Positions 57,426 through 64,000 of a stretch of 64,000 nt of DNA are shown piece by piece. The notes beneath the pieces were generated by a model that was not told the DNA's origin, made no database searches, and was given only the letters and a program-made list of their open reading frames with translations. The stretch spans positions 187,450,270-187,514,269 of the forward strand of contig NC_057796.1 in NCBI RefSeq assembly GCF_018294505.1, written 5' to 3'. Each line of letters begins with the position of its first letter. The first letter of the stretch is position 1. Origin of the DNA: Triticum aestivum (taxonomy: Eukaryota > Streptophyta > Magnoliopsida > Poales > Poaceae). The translations under genes and the position numbers were made by a program.

Positions 57426-58549
57426 CCGACATTGGTGCTTTCATTGAGAGCTCCGCTGTGTAGTCACGAAAAGCGATCTATTGCTCGCCTTTTCATCAAC
57501 AACAATATCATGTCTGGAAGGAGCCTAACTTCAGGACAGGTCCACTAGCTCGGCGGTTTCACCGTGGGTGCCCGCATGGCCATCAAGCCGACAACGTCCC
57601 CCGCGATCGCCAAACACCATCCCGCATCGGTCTTGAATACTCTGAGAAGATGGATCCGGCGGACATCTCGTCCTTAAACGAGCTGCTAGATCACATCGCC
57701 ACCCTGGGGCTTTCAACAGACTATGATCGGATCAGGCTTAAACCTGACTAGGGGGAAATCAATCTCCCGCCGATCACCCACCTGGTAGCAGTCGTCGAGG
57801 AATGAGCCGAAAACACTTCTTCCCCTATGTTAAAGACGAGCTATGTCCGGATCTCCGAACCCCTTCAGTCGGACACCCTCCCTTTGAACCAGACTACGCG
57901 TCCCCAGACTCAGGGTCGTACATAGGGTCGGGAGAGCACTTGGATCTACCTGGACCCAAACTGGTGACCTCGGAGATTTTACAAGCTCCGGATACAATCT
58001 TGGGTCGGGATTCGAGTTTTAGCCCACCCACCCACCCACCACAATCAATATTCTCCAAGTAATTCAGGCCCTCCAGACATATATGACCTGATGTATGTAC
58101 GACAGCAACCTCAGGAAATGGTCCATCACTTTTGGGCCAGGTTCCTACTTGTCAAAAAAAAATTAAAGATTGTTGCGATGACAATGCAGTCTCGGTCTTT
58201 CATCGCAATTGTACCGACGAGGGAATTCGGAATGCCTTCGACCGTTGCGCATACAGAGTTTTAAGGAACTATCGCACGTAGTACGGAAGTCTTGCGCGAT
58301 GGAAAGCACATGGAAGGCCCAGAAAACCCAGTTGGAACCTGCTGCCTTTAAGCAGTGCACTGCCCGAGCAAAACAGATACACCCTCACGAGGCATCCGAC
58401 GATAAGCCCGTCGGTAGGAAAAATAAACCCTTTACGGGATACAGGCCCGTCCTTGACGAACTCCTCGACCAACCCTGCCCGATACAAGCGAGTCCAAGCA
58501 CTGACTCAACTCACATCCTTCGAGCATGTTGGGTACTTCGGCAGGTAGC
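57426..58549 (+). pseudogene. Gypsy E gag region, decayed
   Basis: Plus-strand frames 57802-58062 and 58209-58568 hold gag-like text (SRKHFFPYVKDELCPD; FKQCTARAKQIHPHEASDD; STDSTHILRACWVLRQVA), broken by stops and shifts. The last phrase is typical of the end of gag in this group. The sequence is cut at 58550 by LTR F. No protease or RT is present in the window. Confidence 0.55.
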
Positions 58550-59619
58550 TGATGACCCACAAGTATAGGGGATCAATTGTAGCTCTTCTCGATAAGTAAG
58601 AGTGTCGAACCCAATGAGCAGAAGGAAATGACAAGTGGTTTTCAGCAAGATAATGTCTGCAAGTGCTGAAATTGTAAGTAGCGGAGTAGTTTCATAGCAA
58701 GGTAATTTGTAACGAGCAAGTAACGATAATAGTAGCAAAAGTGCAGAAAGGTAGCCCAATCCTTTTGAGGCAAAGGACAGGCCAAAACGGTCTCTTATGA
58801 TAAGCAAAGCGTTCTTGAGGGTACACGGGATTTTCATCTAGTCACTTTCATGATGTTGGTTTAATTCGTGTTCGGTACTTTGATAATTTGATATGTGGGT
58901 GGACCGGTGCTTAGGTGTTGTTCTTACTTGAATAAACCTCCTACTTATGATTAACCGTCCCGCAAGAATCCACAACTACGAGAAAAGTATTAAGAATAAA
59001 TTCTAACCATAGCATTAAACTTTTGGATCCAATCGGACCCTTACGGAATAGTACATAAACTGGGGTTTAAGATTCTGTCACTCTCGCAACCCATCATGTA
59101 ATTTCTACTCCGCAATGCAATCCCTTAGGCCCAAATATGGTGAAGTGTCATGTAGTCGACGTTCACATGACACCACTAAGGGAATCACAACATACATACT
59201 ATCAAAATATCGAACACATATCAAGTTCACATGATTACTTGCAACATGATTTCTCATGTGACCTCAAGAACAAAAGTAACTACTCACAAATGATAATCAT
59301 GCTCAAGATCAGAGGGGTATTAAATAGCATAATGGATTTCAACATATAATCTTCCACCAAATAAACCATATATTAATCAACTACAAGATGTAATCAACAC
59401 TACTAGTCACCCACAAGCACCAATCTAGAGTTCCGGTAACAAGATTGAACACAAAAGATGAACTAGGGTTTGAGATGAGATGGTGTTGTTGAAGATGTTG
59501 ATGGAGATTGCCGTCCCCAAGATGGGAGAGTTGTTGGTGATGATGATGACGATGATTTCCCCCTCCGGAAGGGAAGTTCCTCCGGCGGAATCGCTCCACC
59601 GGAGGGCGAAAGTGCTCCT
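58550..59619 (-). repeat. LTR F, partial, related to the LTR of element I
   Basis: On the plus strand it starts TGATGACCCACAAGTATAGG, the complement of the outer end of the I-family LTRs, and follows them in reverse (GTAAGAGTGTCGAACCCAA, then TTTCAGCAAG). It is clearly more diverged than the two I LTRs are from each other. It is truncated at 59619 by LTR D, so element F extends beyond. Confidence 0.8.
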
Positions 59620-62600
59620 TGTAACGCCCATGATGCGGCTATATCTCCCACGTGTCGAGGCACGACTTAGAGGCATAACCGCATTGTAGGTATTGTCGCA
59701 AGAAGGGTCATCTTCACACAATCCCATGTAATGAACAAGAATGGGATAACGAGAGTTGGCTTACAATCGCCACTTCACACAATACATAAATTAATTCATA
59801 CATCATCCAAAATCCACACATAGACCGACTACGGTCAAATCCAAATGAAAATAAGATAACCCCAAATGCTAGATCCCCGATCATCCCAACTGGGCTCCAC
59901 TACTGATCATCAGGAAACGAAACTTAGTAACGACCACGTTCCTCGTCGAACTCCCACTTGAGCTCGGTTGCGTCATCTGCACTGGTATCGTCGGCACCTG
60001 CAACTGTTTTGGTAGAATCTGTGAGTCACGAGGACTCAGCAATCTCACACCCGCGAGATCAAGACTATTTAAGCTTATAGGAAAGGATGGTGTAATGAGG
60101 TGGAGCTGCAGCAAGCACTAAGCATATATGGTGGCTAACATACGCAAAAGAGAGCGAGAAGAGAAACAACGCAACGGTCGCGAAGATAGAAATGATCAAG
60201 AAGTGATCCTGAAACTACTTACGTTCATACATAACTCAAATCGTGTTCACTTCCCGGACTCCGCCGAAAAGAGACCATCACGGCTACACACACGGTTGAT
60301 GGATTTTAATTAAGTCAAGTGTCAAGTTCTCTACAACCGGACATTAAACAATTCCCATCTGCCTCATAACCGCGGGCACGGCTTTCGAAAGATAACACCC
60401 TGCAGGGGTGTCCCAACTTAGCCCATTATAAGCTCTCACGGTCAACAAAGGATAAACCTTCTCCCGGGAAGACCCGATCAGTCTCGCAATCCCGGTTTAC
60501 AAGACATTTCGACAATGGTAAAACAAGACCAGCAAAGCCGCCCGAATGTGCCGACAAATCCCGATAGGAGCTGCACATATCTCGTTCTCAGGGCACACCG
60601 GATTGTCCAAGCTTCCGATAGGCGAGCCCAGAGTTGCCCCTGGTGGCCACCGGCGACTAACGGGTTTGGACCAACACTCAGAGGAGCACTGGCCCGGGGG
60701 TTTAAAATAAAGATGACCCTCGGGCTCGCGAAACCCAAGTGAAAAAGGCTTAGGTAGGCAAATGGTAAAACCAAGGTTGGGCCTTGCTGGAGGAGTTTTG
60801 TTCAAGGCGAACTGTCAAGGGGGTCCCATAAATCACCCAACCGCGTAAGGAACGCAAACTCAAGGAACATAATACCAGTATGACGGAAACTAGGACGGCA
60901 AGAGTGGAACAAAACACCAGGCATAAGGCCGAGCCGTCCACCCTTTACCAACTATATAGATGCATTAATTAAATAAGAGATATTGTGATATGCCAACATA
61001 TCCATGTTCCAACATGGAACCAACTTCAACTTCACCTGCAACTAGCAACGCTATAAGAAGGGCTGAGCAAAAGCGGTAACTTAGCCAATCAACGGTTTGC
61101 TAAGAAAGGATGGTTAGAGGCTTGACATGGCAATATGGGAGGCATGATATAGCAAGTGGTAGGTAGCGCAACATAGCAATAGAACGAACAAATAGCAAAG
61201 CAAAGATAGAAGTGATTTCGAGGGTATGGTCATCTTGCCTGCAAGGTTCTCAGAGTTGTCGAAAGCTTGATCCTCGTAGGCGTACTCAACAGGTTCCTCG
61301 TTCACGAACTCGTCTCCTGGTTCTACCCACAGCAATAACACAAGCAATGGAACCACAATCAATCACGGGAAATGCACAAGCAACATGATGCAAAACATGC
61401 ATGATATGCGAGATGTGATATGCGATGCGTATGCGTGCTCCGGAAGAAAAAGTATGAACAAGGCAGCAACTTGCCAAACCAAGTATGCCACTGGAAAGAT
61501 GAGATGATTTGGGTCGAAATCGATATAAAGATCACCGAAAACGGATGCACGGTTTGCAAATGGCAAGCAAAACAAGAATGACACGATTCTGCGATTAACA
61601 GCAAGATAGCACTTAGAATACATCAAGTAACTATGCTACAGCACCCCAACATAGCAACAAAGCATATGGCAGTGATCTACAAGAGATTCGTGACAAAAGA
61701 TAAACACTGAGCTACGGCTAGATCACAAAATAACAGGTTCAAACAAGCATGCCAAAAGTGCAAAAGATATCAGCTTCACAGACTTGGTGAAAATACTGAA
61801 CATGGCTGAAACAGCATCAGGTAGCAATGTTCAGAGCAAGCAAAACACATGCTACAGGAAATTATCATAGCAAAACAAGGCATGGCATGAATATACTAAA
61901 TGCATAGAAGAAAAGTCCCTTACTGATCATGAGCCAAAAAGGCACAGAAGATATGATGGCACCCATGTAAACATAGCAAGTTTCGATAACAGATTTCAGA
62001 TAGCAGAAAACAGAGCATGGCATTAACAGAATTATGAAGGCATCTTTGTGAGCTCGATTCACTCATCACAAAGCAATGCATGACAAAACAAGCATACCTA
62101 CAGCAGGATGGAATGTTCATGAAGCTAACCATGGTAATAGCAAGTTCATAGCATGTATGGATCAACTACAACAACCTTGGCAAAATTGAATATCATGTTA
62201 ACATTCTGCCAGGAACATTTTATAGCAAAAGTAGAGCAAGATTGAGACATGCTAGGCCCCTCCATAATTGCAAACAGGGGCATGGCTGGATAGAGCACAA
62301 CTATATCTACAAAACATCCTTATTGAACATACTCAAAAGAAGTATGAATCTCACTGTAGACACATGGATACATGGCAACAAAATAACAACAGGTAAAAGA
62401 CTGCAAAATTCGAAGTCCCTGAAAACAGAAACATCACGAAGCCTAGTTTGCATGCTTGTGCTAGTCACCACATAGATCAAAAAACTACATGGCATACACC
62501 TCTGTAAAGATGGCATGGCATAGATCAAAACACCTGTAGAGTTCATGCCCATAAGATGCACACATCAAATGCAACAAAAATAACAAAACATCAAGTTCTG

Positions 62601-63838
62601 ATAAGTAACAGCAGTAAACATCATATAGCACTCTTGCACCAGAAATTTGGGCATCAACATGAACTCAAACGAGTATGGCACAATGGAACCAAATGAAGCG
62701 CATCTCGTGACGAACATTTCGATATATCATGCACGCAAAACGGAGCAGTAAGCAATGAGATATGCCATGATGAACATAGCAACATAATATGACAGAAAAG
62801 ACTTGGAGGAAAATTCGGGGTTCAACCTCTCCAGATCTAGGGTTGGTGGCACGGAAGCCGAGGCGGGGTGGATCGTCGGAGTTGGAGGATGGGGCGGCCG
62901 GAGCTCGGGGCCGGACCTCGCCGGAGGAGGCGCTGGCGACGAGGAGGCGCGGGGCGGCAGAGACGAACGGCGGCAAAGAGCGGAGATGGGCGCCGGCGCG
63001 AGAGGTGCGGCGGCGGCGGTCGGCGGAGGCGTCGGCGGTCGAGACACGGGCGGGGAGGCGCTGGGGCGCGGGCGACGCGGGAACGGGGAGCCGCGCGGGG
63101 CGGAGGCGCGGCCCGGGTTCGGCCTGGCGGCGGGCCGGCTGCGGGCTCGCGGGCCGGCGGCGGGGTGCCACGTGGCGCGCGCCGATTGGAGCGGGCGCGG
63201 CGGCGGGAACGTCCGGCGCGGGACGGACGCATCCGGCGCCGGAGAGGGGAAAGGGTTAGGGTTGGTCTGCGCGAAAAAATCCGAGGGGGATCACTTATTT
63301 ATAGCTAGAGGGAGCTAGGAGACTCCAAATAGAGTGCGATTTTCGCCCACACGATCGCGATCGAACGACCGAGAGCATGGAAGTGACTTAGGTAGGTTAT
63401 TGGGCTCTTTGGAGGGGTGTTTGGCTGCAACACACAACAGGCCTTTGCGGTTACCCGGTTAACCATTGGAGCATCAAACGACCTCCATATGGAACGAAAC
63501 TTGACAGGTGGTCTACCGGTGGTGTACCAAGGCCACTTGGCAAACCTCGGTCTATTCCGAGAACGTTTAACACCCGCTCACGAAAAGAGACAAGAGGGGC
63601 GCGCTGGTGCATGTGGGAGTGTCGGATTGCAAAACGGACAACGGGGAAAATGCTCGGATGCATGAGACGAACATGTATGCAAATGAGATGCACATGATGA
63701 CATGATATGAGATGCATGACATGAACAAAATGCAAAACGAAAGACAAAACCCGACCACGAAGGGAATATCATAACACATAGCCGAAAATGGCAAGAGTTG
63801 GAGTTACAAATATGGAAAGTTACATCCGGGGTGTTACA
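59620..63838 (-). repeat. LTR of chromovirus D (4219 bp), 3' LTR
   Basis: Begins TGTAACGCCC and ends GGTGTTACA on the plus strand. Chromodomain coding sequence lies immediately to its right on the minus strand, so this is the 3' LTR of a minus-strand element continuing off the window. A GC-rich block (62820-63240) sits downstream of a TATA box and gives overlapping open frames on both strands that I do not call. The 61100-62600 zone is AT-rich with repeated CATAGCA/GCATGG words like those in LTR H. Confidence 0.8.
63296..63303 (-). promoter_or_regulatory. TATA box in LTR D
   Basis: TATAAATA on the minus strand (CTAGCTATAAATAAGTG), about 535 bases from the LTR start at 63838, followed by a GC-rich leader. 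Confidence 0.6.
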
Positions 63839-63874
63839 ACACTCCACCACTACGAGAGGATCTCGTCCCGAGAT

Positions 63875-64000
63875 CTAGGACTGAAAGAACTCCGGATATT
63901 CGGAGCAGAGGTGGTCCTCGCGTTCCCAGGTGGCTTCTCGGTCGGAATGGTGCGACCACTTCACTTTCAGGAATTTGATTGACTTGTTGCGAGTCTTACA
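63875..64000 (-). pseudogene. D polyprotein C-terminus: chromodomain end (runs off the edge)
   Basis: Minus-strand frame RNKSIKFLKVKWSHHSDREA, then TWEREDHLCSEYPEFFQS and a TAG at 63877-63875. It aligns with the corresponding end of G (KFCKVQWSHHTEDEATWE), placing D in the chromovirus group too. The visible part is open. Its status as gene or pseudogene cannot be judged from 42 codons. Confidence 0.75.

Noticed and set aside
62665..63318. GC-rich ORFs of 130-170 codons on both strands
   Set aside because: They lie downstream of the LTR D TATA box, in the GC-rich leader; composition alone explains them.

Overview
The window is a plant nuclear intergenic region from a large, repeat-rich grass genome. 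Triticeae (wheat, barley, rye or Aegilops) is the best fit. The grounds are a copia LTR of the BARE/WIS/Angela kind, a Stowaway MITE with the usual CTCCCTCCGT ends, CACTA ends with subterminal repeats, and very deep nesting of LTR retrotransposons. I see no bacterial operon, rRNA gene or CRISPR array. Almost every long reading frame belongs to a decayed mobile element.

Layout. Bases 1-47607 lie inside one minus-strand copia element (C), whose right LTR is 45960-47607 and whose left end lies outside the window. C has been interrupted by: the right-hand 8.6 kb of a CACTA transposon (1-8582), which carries an apparently intact four-exon B3-domain-like gene (6138-7718); a rearranged minus-strand chromovirus-type gypsy (G, 9685-37202); a 5'-truncated LINE (39090-43254); and an 835 bp foldback element (43951-44785). 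Inside G sits a plus-strand gypsy of a second lineage (I, 14307-29229). Inside I sits a non-autonomous LTR element (K, 18206-24794) with perfect ATTAC target duplications. C itself lies in the LTR of another gypsy (H, 47608-50645). H ends exactly inside the coding sequence of an AP2/ERF-domain gene (50646-50867, minus).

Bases 50646-56955 are the least TE-dense part. They hold the AP2/ERF 5' end with its TATA box, a Stowaway MITE, microsatellites, a diverged LTR-like block with a partial inverted copy, and a promoter with TATA box and ATG at 56949. That last gene is cut seven bases into its coding sequence by gypsy E (LTR 56956-57425). E is cut at 58550 by an LTR (F) related to those of I. F is cut at 59620 by a 4.2 kb chromovirus LTR (D), whose element runs off the right edge.

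The most unusual structure is G. Its left LTR has internal sequence on both sides, its integrase region is present twice, and both copies carry an I-family LTR at the same CTCCC target. Its left junction with copia overlaps the right junction by 161 bp and has TTTGT microhomology. Together these point to a local duplication and rearrangement of an already nested locus, not independent insertions. Divergence values given here are hand counts and approximate.
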